Origin: Nipponacmea schrenckii | Taxonomy: Eukaryota > Mollusca > Gastropoda > Lottiidae | Direction of reading: 5' to 3' | NCBI GenBank assembly: GCA_030562195.1 | Contig: CM060200.1 | Location: 21,739,023-21,803,022 of the forward strand | Length of the DNA: 64,000 nucleotides | Part shown: in pieces, positions 23,447 through 35,933 of the stretch | Position numbering within the stretch: position 1 is the stretch's first letter | How the letters are laid out: each line of letters begins with the position of its first letter | Made by a program: the position numbers and the translations under genes | The notes under the pieces: generated by a model | What the model was told of the DNA's origin: nothing | Database searches by the model: none | Seen by the model: the letters and a program-made list of their open reading frames with translations, nothing else

Positions 23447-25613
23447 AAAGATAGCTTGCCAGGCAAGGTAATATACGCCCACTGGCAGCATTTATTTCAA
23501 ATAAAAACTTTTCAGTAAGGTTACAATAAGTGGAATGAATTATTCAACCTACCAACCTATTTTTTTCTAGGGTCTCTAGTTTCATTAAAAACTGTCAAGA
23601 ATTGTACCTAATAACAACTCATTAAATATTTTTCGGTATTTTTATGATTTGCAATAGGGTTCACCCTTAATAATATTTTGATATTTTTAATTCTTAATAA
23701 GGCTCATCCTTGGTTGATATTAAACAATTTCAGCGAGTTTGTCAAAAAGGAATGTTTAGAGTGTTCACAAGCCAAAAGTTGAAAGCGTTTTTGAAAACAG
23801 GCGCAATAACTGACACTAAATATTTTTCGATTTATCTGATTTTCAATAGGGTTTATCCTTGTGAGAAAACAAATACTAAAGCCAAGTTTCATCAAAATCC
23901 ATTCAAAATTGTTCTTTCTAGAGTGTTTACGAGTTAAATTGAACGCGTTTTCAAAAACAAGGTCAATAACTTGTACTAAATATTTTTCGATTTTCAATAG
24001 GGTTCATCCTTGGGAGACAACAAATACTCCAGCCAAGTTACATTAAAAATCCATTAAAAATTGTTCTTTCTAGAGTGTTCACAAGCTAAAATTGAACGCG
24101 TTTTCAAGAACAAGGGCTATAACTGACACTAAATATATTTCTATTTATTTGATTTATAATAGGGTTCATCCATGGGTAAAAACAAATACTCAAGCCAAAG
24201 TTAATCAAAACCCATTAAGAATAGTTCTTTCTAGAGTGTTTACAAGCTAAAATTGAATGCGTTTTCAAGAACAAGGGCAGTAACTCATACTAAAATTTTT
24301 TTCGAATTTGCTGATTTTCAATAGGGTTCATCCTTGAGTTATAACACACTCTCACACCAAGTTTCATCGAAATCCATCAAGTATTGTGCCATGTAGAGTG
24401 TTTACGAGACAAAAATCGAACGCGTTTAAAAGAACAAGGGCAATAATTCATATTAGATATATTTTAATATTTTTAATTTTCAATTAGGCTCATCCCTTGC
24501 AATATCCAACAATTTCAGTGAGTTTTGTCAACATTGGTCATGAATTGTACCTTCTAGAGTGTTTATTAGCCAAAAAGTTAAACCCGTTTTCAAACACAAG
24601 GGCAATAACTGACACTAAATATATTTCGATTTATTTGATTTTCAATAAGGTTCATCCTTGGGTAAAAACAAATACTCAAGCCAAGTTTTATCAAAATCCA
24701 TTAAGAATTGTTCTTTCTAGAGTGCTTAAAAGCTAAAATTAAACGCGTTTTCAAACACAAGGGCAATAACTGATACTAAATATTTTTCGATTTAACTGAA
24801 TTTCAATAGGGTTCATCCTTAAGTGATTAGAAATACTCATGCAAAGTTATGTCAAAATCGCTCAAGAATTGTGACTTGTAGAGTGTTTACAAGGCAAAAA
24901 TCCAACACATTTTATAGAACAAGGGCAATAATTCCTATTAAATATATTTCGATATGTGCTATTTTCAAAAGGGTTCATTCTTGGGTGATATTAAACAATT
25001 TCAGCAAGTTTCGTCAAAATCGGTCAATAACTGTGCTTTGTAGAGTGTTTAAAAGCTAAAAATTGAACGCGTTTTCAAAAACAAGGGCAATAACTGATAT
25101 TAATTTTTTTTCGATTTGACTGGTTTTCAATAGGCTTCATCCTTGGGTGATAACAAATACTCAGACCAAGTTTCATTAAAATCCATTAAAAATTGTTCTC
25201 TCAAGAGTGTTTACAAGCTAAAATTGAACGCGTTTTCAAGAACAAGGGCAATAACTCATACTAAATGTTTTTCGATTTCGCTGATTTTCGATAGGGTTTA
25301 TCCTTGAGTTATAACATACTCTCACACCAAGTTTCATCAAAATCGGTCAAGAATTGCACTTTGTAGAGTGTTTACGAGCCATTCAAGAACAAGGGCACAA
25401 ACTCATACTAATTTTTTTCCGATTTCGCTGATTTTCAATAGGGTTCATCCTTGCGTGATCATAAACACTCATATTAAGTTTCATCTAAATCCGTCAAGAA
25501 TTACACCGTGTAGAGTGTTTACGAGCAATTGTGGATGGACGGACGGACGGACGGACGGACGGATGTGGGTGACGACAATATACGCCCCCCATTTCATGTG
25601 GGCGTATAAAAAT
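23447..25613 (+). mobile_element. Pearl-like element with ~160-bp core repeats, long copy
   Basis: The left end is AGATAGCTTGCCAGGCAAGG followed by TATACGCCCAC. The body has about 11 diverged ~158-bp monomers, recognisable by GAACGCGTTTT, AAGGGCAATAACT and CAAGTTTCAT. The right end has a (GGAC)n tract (25536-25563), then GTGACGACAATATACGCC and a hairpin of TATACGCCC against GGGCGTATA. TATACGCCCAC at the left and its complement at the right make short terminal inverted repeats. Tandem ~160-bp cores plus a tetranucleotide tract plus a hairpin recall bivalve pearl/CvA elements. There is no coding capacity, so movement would need an autonomous partner. Open frames inside are artefacts of the repeat. 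Confidence 0.8.
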
Positions 25614-26029
25614 GAAGTTTTTGGCCATATGATAATCTGGATAATCCCACACATTTTAAGTAAGAAACTAATAACCTAGTAGAGTAGTTTGACCAGCGGG
25701 TGATTATAGTTGTTGGTCGGATAATTTAGTCACATCACGTTATGGGATGGTCATCAACATTGATTACATTAGATCTTTAATATTGACTTGATAGTAACTT
25801 TGTATACAATTGATAGTTTACCACACATCTTGATAAGGATCCACCGTCATTTTATAACATCAGTATTGGCCCACTTCTTGGATTCTGAACGCTGAGAGTG
25901 ACATCAAGGGAGCACTAAAAGCCTCTGCAATCTAGTAGAAAATGAAAGCCAATGGACTTCTTGAAGGCAATCAAACGCCTGAAACCGAGACAATAAGACT
26001 CATATATCTTAAAATGATGATCAATACTA

Positions 26030-26320
26030 AGCTATAAAGTTAATAGAGGGGGGTAAATTTATCTTCTTTATTCCTGTCAATAACTAATCTTGTTGACAAA
26101 AAATATTTACCTTTTTTAATCTATATATTTTATAAACATAATGCCAGACTGAAGGATTAAGTAGTAAAAATATTTAGCAATTTATTCTATAACTTATTTG
26201 ATTTTCGTCTTCCCTTATTTAATCAAATTGCGACTTCAACTGAGTTCGAGTGAATTTGAAACACCTTTAAGATATATTTTAAAACCTTTTAAATTAATCG
26301 AGTGCGGTTTTCAACACAAA
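26030..26320 (-). repeat. Inverted copy of the ~0.9-kb repeat, proximal piece
   Basis: Reverse complement of about 15327-15620, sharing the complements of GTCAACAAGATT, TCAGTCTGGCATTA and ACCGCACTCG. With 20610-21065 it forms one repeat copy interrupted by roughly 5 kb (21066-26029). Confidence 0.65.
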
Positions 26321-26329
26321 TGCCCTTAA

Positions 26330-27200
26330 CAATTTTCAGACAAAAAGTAAACAGGGGAGTTGTCTTATGTCTTGTATAACAGAAGCACAATCAATATAAT
26401 CCAAGCTTACTTGTCAGCGCATCTAAATAGAAAATTATTTAATTACTAAACTAAATCTGCGATATTAGCCGTGAGTATAATTTCAGAACATCCTATTTAC
26501 CATAGATATTATCAACAAATAAATTATGTAAGAGCCACTAAAAGGGATCTGGTTGGTTTCAAGCAAACGAGAAGTGCAACAGTATGAAATGCTACATCAA
26601 ATTCAATAGTATAATAACGTTGAAAAGTCAAATTCGCCAATTATGGATTTTTTCCTAGTAATAATGATGGTTTCTCTGAGAAAAGAAAATCTGGTAGAAG
26701 CAACTTAAAGATTGAAAACAATATCTAAAGATGTGTCAATGTAAAACAGTGGATCGTTTAACACAATACCTCCCCTAAAACAACATTGATCTTGAACGTT
26801 ATCTGGGAATCACGCTCATATCATACCCGGTATATACAAACACTTGTCATATCATTCCTGTCTAATATAAACACTTCATACCCCTCCTTTATCAATGTCT
26901 TCAGACTATCACTCTTTCTTGCCACTCTTCACCAACACATCAACTGTTCAAAATATCTCTTCTTCTTTTTCATAAAGTCAAGTCAATAACTTGAAGCATG
27001 GATGGTCGAATTTTTTATTTAAGCTGTCTTTTAACTTTTTATCTGCGTTTATCAAAAGAGTTCTGTGAAATATAGGCAAATAAGGAACAATTTTACTTTG
27101 AGACTGTACTTGCATCACAAAGAATTCAATTGCAACAAACAACTAAATAAAGGTCCTCAATCGACACTTCATAATATAACCGTTTTAATTCTGTTGTTTT
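26330..27200. other. Intergenic, no gene supported
   Basis: AT-rich sequence lying 3' of the GON-domain gene. No exon, array or RNA gene recognised. Confidence 0.4.
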
Positions 27201-27201
27201 T

Positions 27202-27207
27202 TTTATT
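27202..27207 (-). terminator. Poly(A) signal of the GON-domain gene
   Basis: TTTATT on the plus strand reads AATAAA on the minus strand, four bases beyond the inferred stop codon. Its position supports the short terminal exon, though it implies a very short 3' UTR unless a later signal is used. Confidence 0.5.
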
Positions 27208-27210
27208 TCT

Positions 27211-30200
27211 TTATAGTTTCTTAGCAGAATCTACTGGAGGCCCTGTAAATGAAACATAACGTAATACGAATGACTGTTGAGAAGATTATTCAAATTCGCT
27301 ATTTTTATTAACATTTTGTCAAAAGGGCCTATCTATTGAAAATGTAAACATTATCGAAATATACAACTGGTTTTGACTTATCATTTAAACAATAAAAACC
27401 ACAATATTATTTAATATAACGCATTACATTTAAATGACCTGTTTTTTTCACGAACATATTTTTAAAAACTTACTATTGTTTGGGTCTGGTTGTAATATTA
27501 TTGGGCCTATATGTCTCGCACCACTACAAAACCCGTCGCCCAGTAGACTAACTTCGTGGTCGGTTTTCACCAGAAATTGCATTTTACCGGACGAATGATA
27601 GGTCTCCCAGTCATTCTGTAAAAAATCATTTAAGAACAATATTTTATCTGTAATTAAAATTCTAAAAACGATGTGCTTCACCAATATTGCTGCAAGTTGC
27701 TGCAAATTTCAACCCAAATAGTTTTTAATGCATAAATGGCATTGATATAAATAGGATAATACCAAAGAATTCTTTACCGATTTCTTGCAGTAAGTCTTAT
27801 TTTTCGGGCGAGAAACTATTCTAGCAAAATGTTCTCTACACGCACTGTGCGTAAAACTCGAATCATTTTTCATTTCATGAGTGACAAGGTTATCTACCGG
27901 TTAAGTCTGCAACCGATGCCCAGATCTTGATGAAATATGGGCCTACTACCTACCGGGGAATTGAATACAAGGCCAGTACTTGTTATATTTAATACTGCAT
28001 TGGACCTCGGTGGACATGAATTATACGATAAGGAGCAACCATATGCAAGACCATATGGTCTTAATTTTCCATAAATCTGATTGGTAAAACTATAATCTTC
28101 AGGTTCAACGGTCATCGTCTACAAATAATCAATACAATCTTAAATGAAGATAATATTTTGTCGATTTTAAATTGTAAACCATAAACTAAATGACACTTTA
28201 ATTGATGTTATTTTTTCAAATATTATAGGTCCTTATTACAACACCCGACAAATTTGTCATTTATATTAAAGATTTATATAATTATTAATTTTCACTCCGA
28301 TATATGTGTTAAAGTGGGAACAAAACCCTCGAGATGAATGATAACGAAGAATGATTCGAAACGATTGCGGAAATATCGAGCCCAAGGAAATTTAACTCCT
28401 ATAATAACCACCGCCCACTGTTCTCACTCCTCTGACAGATTTTCGTCGAATTAAATTCAATGAACGCTACTCTTCTAACTCCAACAATGCAAAAAGGGGT
28501 ACATTTGAAAATAGATTGCTATCTTTAAATTCGAGAATATTAGTAATTTTGCAATAACCCCCCCCCCCCCCACCCCTCCCTATAAAAAAGGAAACAATAA
28601 AAAAGGAAGTCGTTTAGCTATTTAACGTATTAAGAATTCTTTGGGAATAATAGTCATTATATTAAAATTAAATATCACGAACCTCTGGATATATTCTAAT
28701 CTTCAAAAATTCGGTTTTCCCCGTTTTTGAAAATACCTTCGTATTCACAGTACATGAATATGAGGTATACTGTCCTTGTAGGGATTCAGCAGAATTTGGT
28801 GCATGTAAAGTCAGATATTCTTTAGGTGATTCCGTCAACATATCTTTACAGTATATTTTAGTGTCAATTACATTACTATATGCGTCAGGATATAACCAAT
28901 ATTCACCATCATTATGCACTTCTTGACATCCTTGAATGTCTTTACAAGATGATGGAACTGCAATGCAAATCGTTATTCATTATTATACATTCATTTTATT
29001 GAAATTTGTTGAAACTATAGATGGTATATTCAAGACATAGTCAAAATCAGAATATGAAAACATTATTCATTACTGCTATCCCGTAAACTAAAGAGGTTCA
29101 CACTAAACACTTAAAGGGATAATAGCCGTTAGAAGAAACATGAAATTTTAATTTCACTCAAACTTGACAAATAACAGTTTATATCCATCGGTAGACTTAC
29201 CTGGCGTCATCACTATACATCAAAATCCCTCTATAATTCGATAAATCCACAAAATCAAGTAATTAGTAATAAAACGCTTAATATATCCATTAAGCGATTT
29301 TCAAATTGTAATTATAAAGGAAAGTAACTCTAACATATAGATAACCCGAAAGGATGTTTTAGCGCTGATTTCCCAGACGCTTTTATTCCCAAACAAAATT
29401 GAATCGTCTCTTGCTTACTTTTTTGAAAAAAATACCGAATATTATAGTTTTATTCTCGCTTTTTTTAAAATTCAAAGGTGGGATACTTACTTATTTAACC
29501 AATAGTCAATAATAAAGGGGCACAATCTTGATTTTTAGGGGTCGTTTTGGGCTTGTGTTACATTTATACAGTCCTCAGAAATACTCAAGCTCTAAGAAAA
29601 TCGCAAAATACCTTAAAATATACCTACAAACAAAAAATTTCACTTTTCATTTTTTTCCGTGCTGTACGCGGCTGGTCTCCAGTCAGTCTGAAAATTGTGT
29701 GTCCTGTTGACAAAGTCTACAATTGAAAATACGCAATAGTCTATTTATATAGATGACCGATATTGCACGACGGGAAGGATAACTCTTTGATTATCAAGAC
29801 GAACCGTTTTCCAATATGGCGGGACGTTCGTAATATCTTAAGACATTATGATTTTTCAAACACGGACAATTATGGATACGCATGGATTTGAAGACTCAAA
29901 TTTCAAAGGTAATTTCTGTAGACTATTTCTGATCAGCTAAGCAAAAGATTTCATATGTTTGAGGCTGTCGGATGATTGTCCGAAACAAATCAAGACTGTG
30001 CCCCTTCAAACACAAATATTAGACGTAGGACGAGTGTATTCTAACGGCTATTATCCCTTTAATGATCCCTCTACAGTTGGAAATCGCGAAGAATATATAA
30101 TGGGCTTATAGCACACTGCAAGGCGTTGTCCGTCCTCATTAGCCAAAGGTGCAGAAGAGGAGGACGTTAATTTCCCTTTTTTAGTCAATATCGAAAATAT

Positions 30201-30527
30201 TCTTCCTATCATCGTAGCAGTGCATTAATTACTGAAAAGTTAGGTTCTATACTTACAGTTCGCTAACATCGCTTACTTCCATACATCGTACTTACCTTTA
30301 CTAAAGAAATATACAGAATCTGGAGAAAATGTCATATTTTGCGTTGAAGGTATCAATTGTGGATTAATAGTACACAGTTTACTCACACCATTGTAAACAA
30401 ATGATGTTTTACAGGCTATTTTTGTCAAATACGCACAATTCAGTGCTGATTGAATATTTTCTATACCAGGGACATCTTTGAGGGTCCAATTTGTAAGTAA
30501 CAACACAAAGCTAAATCCAATATACAT
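27211..30527 (-). CDS. Secreted cysteine-rich protein with GON domain, five exons
   Basis: Coding exons: 30527-30296, 28957-28683, 28118-27954, 27615-27474 and 27242-27211. Total 846 nt, 281 residues, frame kept at every junction. Residues 1-20 are a signal peptide (MYIGFSFVLLLTNW). Residues ~28-78, with motifs NCAYLTKIAC and SFVYNGVSKLC, resemble a PAN/apple-type module (tentative). From ~80 on it is a GON domain: CKDI..C, DGEYWLYPD, KIYCKDM, PKEYLTLHAP, a CPP...L.ITSTGL block and a late GDGFCSG. GON domains are best known from the C-termini of ADAMTS9, ADAMTS20 and nematode GON-1; no protease or thrombospondin repeat is seen here. The last exon codes only ~11 residues before TAA, with AATAAA (complement of 27202-27207) just after. 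The donor after exon 2 (GTTCGT) is weak. Likely extracellular; the specific function is unknown. Confidence 0.82.
28559..28580 (+). repeat. Poly(C) tract in GON-gene intron 2
   Basis: A run of about 13 C followed by ACCCCTCCC, read as poly(G) in the gene's sense. A simple-sequence tract and possible replication slippage site. Confidence 0.85.
29111..30062. mobile_element. Outer TTAA-flanked element in GON-gene intron 1
   Basis: Perfect terminal inverted repeats AGGGATAATAGCCGTTAGAA (from 29115) and its complement (ending 30058) are flanked on both sides by TTAA. A TTAA target-site duplication is characteristic of piggyBac-type transposition. No transposase frame is present, so this is a non-autonomous element. 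It lies in intron 1 (28958-30295) of the GON-domain gene and contains a second element. Confidence 0.75.
29516..30005 (+). mobile_element. Nested 490-bp TTAA-type element, copy 1
   Basis: Terminal inverted repeats AGGGGCACAATCTTGATTT and the complement of AGGGGCACAGTCTTGATTT. The flanking sites ATAA and TCAA look like decayed TTAA. It shares nearly its whole length with 42729-43218, inverted, and both are 490 bp. The ~60-residue open frame at its left end is also open in the second copy, but resembles no transposase. Confidence 0.75.
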
Positions 30528-30559
30528 TCTACTCTGTACGGTAGTCTTCAATTCAATGG

Positions 30560-33500
30560 TTCTTCATGAAAATAATAAAAAATATATCATTCAACTTCAA
30601 AGATATACTTGGCGTTATATCTCCCCAGGGATCAAATTTAGTATTGATCAAATGTAAACGGATTAAAAAATCAGTTAAAGAAAATATTTCTTTTAATAAC
30701 TGAGGAGTAAACAACGAGGATTAGGATATATTTTATAATATATGTGAGCTAAACAAATGCCGTCGATAAAGTCTTTTATTAGGTTAGGTCAAACACAAAA
30801 ACTGCCACTAAGGCTTTCAACTCTGACTTATATTAAATTCCATCTGCGGTGAAATTTCAATATTATTTTAATTAATCAAATTCACCTCAGAGTTATTCGA
30901 TATGCACCACCTTCGAAAGTTTAAGTCCAAATAAGTGATATCACAACATAAATAACCATAATAAAACATAGAAATCCACAAAATAGCATACAATCATTCT
31001 TCGGAAAGGTTGTTCACTGAATATTAATTAAACACCAATGAAAGTTCTACTGTTTCTTTTTTCCGAGACAAAAAAAAATCATTATTTAAAGGGACATTAT
31101 ATGATTCTCTCGTAGGTCGAAATTGTTTAACTCCAATGCATGAAAACTATACACCACAATTTAGACTTATGTTTTCCATGTCGGAATAATAAAAACAATC
31201 TGCCATTAACAGTTTACCCCCCCAAAAAAAAGCATAACGTACAAGTTCGATAAGGTAAGCGAAAGAAACTTACGTTTTCCAAAGGTTTCAACTAAAAATA
31301 GTGTTTTTTGTGTCGTATGAGGCCCAAGACCAAAACCAGTCTAATAACTCCGTTTTCATATAACACATTTAAAACATTGTGATCAAGAAGATACATAGAA
31401 GTAAATAGCATATTTTAGAAATATTTTTAGATATTATTTACGATGTTTTAATAATGATATTTTTTCATCCTGCCCTTTGATCGATTTAAACATACAAATT
31501 TTAAAACTGAAAATCGATGATACATTATTTCTAAACAACAACAATACGTTTTTAATGAAAATTAACAGAAAAATCTCAACATGTTATCGAATTTCTCAGT
31601 ATTAAAAGCAAAACATGAAAATCCCATAAAATATTCCAATAAACACAATATTTCAATACTTGCAAAATAGATCTGTAAATCGATTGTCCTTCTTCTATAT
31701 TTATGTATACATGTATTAGTTTATTGAAATGGCTCAGAGACGCTTTTAAGATGCATGGAAATTTGATGCCATGTAAAGTTGAGAATGCTCAGGCATAACA
31801 ATCTGTGCTTATTCCCGTCCCTGTTTAAAAAATAGGTTATTATGCGGTCTGTAATTTATAATGGCAAACTAAATTGTGTTAGACTGCCCGTCTGACTTGT
31901 ATTGACCAGATTTGTGTCCATAATGTTATTAAACGGATCCTTGTCACCTTTAAAAGCTTTTCTAATTCGACCAAATACAGCATTAAGTATTTCCTAACCC
32001 ATCACTTCCAATTAATACCATCTCTTTCAATGAAAACTTATACGATTTCAACAACATTTTGCATTTAACATTTTGGCGAAGATTGTTCTGGTGTTACTGT
32101 TCTCATGATAAATTTAAAACACGTGTAAATAAGAGTATGGAACTCACAGTGCAGTGGGCAACCATGGATGAGATATGTTGTGGTGTAAATCAACCATGTA
32201 GTATGTAGTCCTACAACTAAAATAGTTTGATTTCAGCATAAATCTGATTTCACCTCTATATCATGAAATGTATTGTTTTAAGCAAATAAGCAGATAATGT
32301 ATTTTATTTTACAATAGAACAATCTCACTGAATAGTAAATAAGTAAACTCCATTCATCAAAATCTATTGTCAACTTAGGGCTCATAGGAAGATATGGTAA
32401 GGTTTCGAGGAAATAAGCAGCTTACAAATTTCTTTTTTACATTTACAATAGCAATTTTACTTAATAAATCAATAACTAATCAATGAAATTCGGGTGGCGC
32501 AAAAATAAAGAAAGATAAAAAAAAAAATTTCAATTTCTTATATAATCTAACAGATGCACAATAAGGGCACTTTTTTCTCATAAAATTATAAATTTTGTCA
32601 GCAAGCGAAAATTCAAAAAATTTGATTGCAATCGGGCGAAGGGGCTCGGTTGACTATGGCAATTTACCTTTTGTATGATAATTACAGCTAATCTTTTGTG
32701 AAAGGATGCCTAGTATGTATATAATTATGAGTTCAAAATTTATGGACACCTTTTCAACTGTTTGAATGATCTTTAAAATAAAAGTGTTTATTCTGGGCCA
32801 CCCGATATAGCTTAGTTTAAGTTTTATTCGATTTAAATTCCAATAACAATAACCCATTGCTTAGCAACTATGAAAAAAACCCCAGAAAAGTCAATTAGAG
32901 AGAGATATATCGTATATAACACATATTCTAAACTCAATACGTCTTGCGTCCAACCATTCTGCAGCTAATGGAATATTGGCCTACTATTTTTGCCCAAAAT
33001 CAACTAAGATCTAATTGTCAAGTAATATAACCTAAACTTTACCAATGGATCCAGGCAGCCTATACTCCTTCGAGTTTAATACTATAGGTACCTGCATTAT
33101 ATTCTGTTTTGATAAGTAGAATTGTCCAAACTTTCTAATAATTTGGGATATGTCCATTATATAATGCCCCTTTTCGTTTGATATAGATTTAGATGGCTAA
33201 TTTATTTTCCACTTGTTTCCGGCATAAATCACGAAAACTTCAAAACTCAAAAGAGATTGAGAAAGAGGATAAAAAAATAAATAAACACAAACTACATTCG
33301 TCTACAATCATTAGTCCATAGGCCCTATATCATCACTTCGTATCATTGTACATTCTACTAAATCTTTAAACTTGTTATCTTAAATAGTTTTTAACACAGA
33401 ATTTGACTCGTATTTGGTCGAACTTTTTGTCTTATCGGTCCGATTTCCTCTTGACTTTATAGATTCCATTTAATAATTTTGCACACGACGAATCACAATT

Positions 33501-35372
33501 GATCTGCTGGTTATTACGTATCTTTTTGATCTAGGACTGATTGATTTCTTTCGTTTGGTCATAAATATTAACAACTGATTAAACCAAAAGATTTTGGTGA
33601 CAGTCAATAGATTGATTGAGTTATTTTGGTGACTTTAATGAAATGGAAACTAAGTAAAGGAAAGCGTCATGTGGGATTAATGATAATAGCTATTGTTATG
33701 GTACGATGAATTACAATGACAGAGCTGATATCTCAAACTGCATCATAAATCCTCCATTCCACAGGCAGCAAGTCGATTCCCCGCCTTTAAACTACCTCTT
33801 AATTTTCCTCATAAAACATTACGTTGGCTTGGCTAACCTAACTATACAACGGCGAAAACATATTCTGTGTAATCATGTATTCCGGATATAGCTTTCGTCG
33901 ATAAACAAAAATGGAATAAGTAAATGAACATTCTAGCACTCTAAACTGATAAAAATCAAGATACATGTACATGTAATTGTTTCAAATATGGTTATATGAT
34001 AAGGCACTTTTTTATGTTTGTCATTTAATGGAAACCGGGGTGTTAAAACCCATTGAAACCAGCTGTTCCGCGATTGTGTCATTGAGAGGACGATAAACTT
34101 TTGTCTTAGAGAGTGATTTGTTGATATTTTGTTAGTCTACATCAATATGACTGCAAGGTGTCAGACATGTTCCTTAAGCAACGGTTTGATATGGTTGGTT
34201 CGTGTATATATCCAACCGTTCCTTGGGTGACAGATTATAACAACATGCAAATTCTGTCTATGCAATACTCAGCCTGTTTTATGGCAGTGTCTATTATGTG
34301 ACTCATTGTTCCAAATACTTTGGAATGTTCATTGCAAGTTTTAATGAACTTGATTCGACGACGTCTAACATAATACATTCAAGTTTGACACATCGGTAGC
34401 AAGAACTTAAGCATGATATGCAGATTTCCACAATTCTAAAGACTTGACACGATAGATTCTGAACATGACTTTCACAGACACATAAAAAAATCACTTAGCG
34501 CAATTGTTTTTCGCTTATTCGAAATTCTGTTCAGCATTGCTTCAAGTTAAATAATTACTTAATTAGAAGGTGTACTGAGTAATTGTCACTTATTTCTGAG
34601 ATATAAATCAGCACAGTCTTGTCTCCCTTTACTTGTAGGCAATTCAAATCAATTGTTTTAAGCGTATCGTCTTGTTAGTAGAATCTATTATTCATATGTT
34701 ACTTAATAGGAAAATACATAGTTTACAATGCGGTGATAAAAAGGATTGTTTAATTACCGCTGAACCTAATGACACATGGCTTGAGGCATATTCTCCCCCA
34801 CACATTATCATCATTCCCAAACATGCAATATAAAAGGGGTTCACACTGTTAAATAATTGAGCATAAATAAAGAAAATATCTATCACTATTAATAGTGGTC
34901 TAATCTACATGCAGAGCAAACCACTAAATGCGAAGATACATCAACAGATTACAAAATAAATATATATATGGAAAAGTAAAAATAAAAAAGCATCGTGAAT
35001 CGAACTACAACCGAAATAAGAGAATGTGAAAAAATCGACAGGTAACATATTATGTATATACTTATTACCCGTAAGGACACGAGAGTGGACTCGGGGATTT
35101 CCTTATCGACAGCTTGGAGAAGGTATTTCGCTAATTTAAGTTTTAGTATTATTGACAAGCCATATGAATATATGAATTGTTGGAAAAGTCCAAAATCTGC
35201 AATGGAACATATTTCTATAATTTGTTTGTCTGTTATAGAAATCTAAGTAGATTTTGTTTGTTTGTAGTTAAGGCGAATATTGAATTTATGCGATCAATAC
35301 GGAGTGGAACAGGGAATACAAAAATTTAAATAGCTAATCAGCTTTTATGGATTCATTGCATCATTGAAATTT
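30560..35372. other. Intergenic, no gene supported
   Basis: Upstream of the GON-domain gene. AT-rich with only short chance frames. No RNA gene or array was recognised. Confidence 0.4.
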
Positions 35373-35933
35373 CTACGACCACACCATAATGCGGTCGTAT
35401 ATTGTTACCCCTGTCCGTCCGTCGGTCCGTCCACGATTGCTTGTGAACTCGAAGGAGTCTACAGTTTTCATCGGATTTGAACAAAATTTGATGTGATCAT
35501 CTATATCTGTGAGGTCTTGGACAAGTTCGAAATTGGCGTTTTTTTGATGAACAGTTTTTGAGTTATTGTACTTGACTTAGTCGAAACGCGTCAAAATTGG
35601 CTTGTGATTGCGATAGACAATACAGTTTTCATCAGATTTGAATGAAAATTTGGTTTGATCATTTTAATTTATGCGATCTTGATCAAGAGCTATATTGACG
35701 ATTTTTTGATGAACTATATTTGAGTTATTGGCCTTGACTAAGTCAAACACATTTAAATTAGCTGGTGAATGCAAAAGAGATTTAATCGCAATTGAGGTTT
35801 CATCTGATTTGAATGAAATTTGGTGTAATCATTTATATTGCTGCGATCTTGGATTAGGCCCAATTGATTTTAGAGTTTCTACCTGTATTGAAACAGAAAA
35901 TATTCTTTAAAGTGGGCGCATCTTGCTTTGCTA
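35373..35933 (-). mobile_element. Pearl-like element, short diverged copy
   Basis: Reads in reverse. On the plus strand it starts with a hairpin, TACGACC against GGTCGTA, and a CCGT-type tract (CCGTCCGTCGGTCCGTCC). About three ~160-bp cores with TTTTCATC.GATTTGAA follow. It ends at AGTGGGCGCATCTTGCTTTG, whose complement matches the left-end motif of the other elements. Non-coding. Confidence 0.65.

Noticed and set aside
23704..25059. Several 60-100-codon frames with a recurring CRVFTSQ/LSRVFTS-like motif
   Set aside because: They repeat because the ~160-bp core repeat repeats; ends vary with the monomer and both strands are open equally.
25368..25679. Frame containing a TDGRTDGR run (also at 47069, 48688 and 49253)
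   Set aside because: The run is only the translated (GGAC)n microsatellite of the element's right end.
29528..29710. Frame starting MIFRGRFG, also open in the copy at 42982-43206
   Set aside because: Shared because both are copies of the 490-bp transposon; too short and unlike any transposase.
31087..33175. Possible 2-kb TTAA element with ends AAAGGGACATTATAT and ATAATGCCCCTTTT
   Set aside because: The ends match only partly and the right end lacks TTAA; could be chance or two unrelated fragments.
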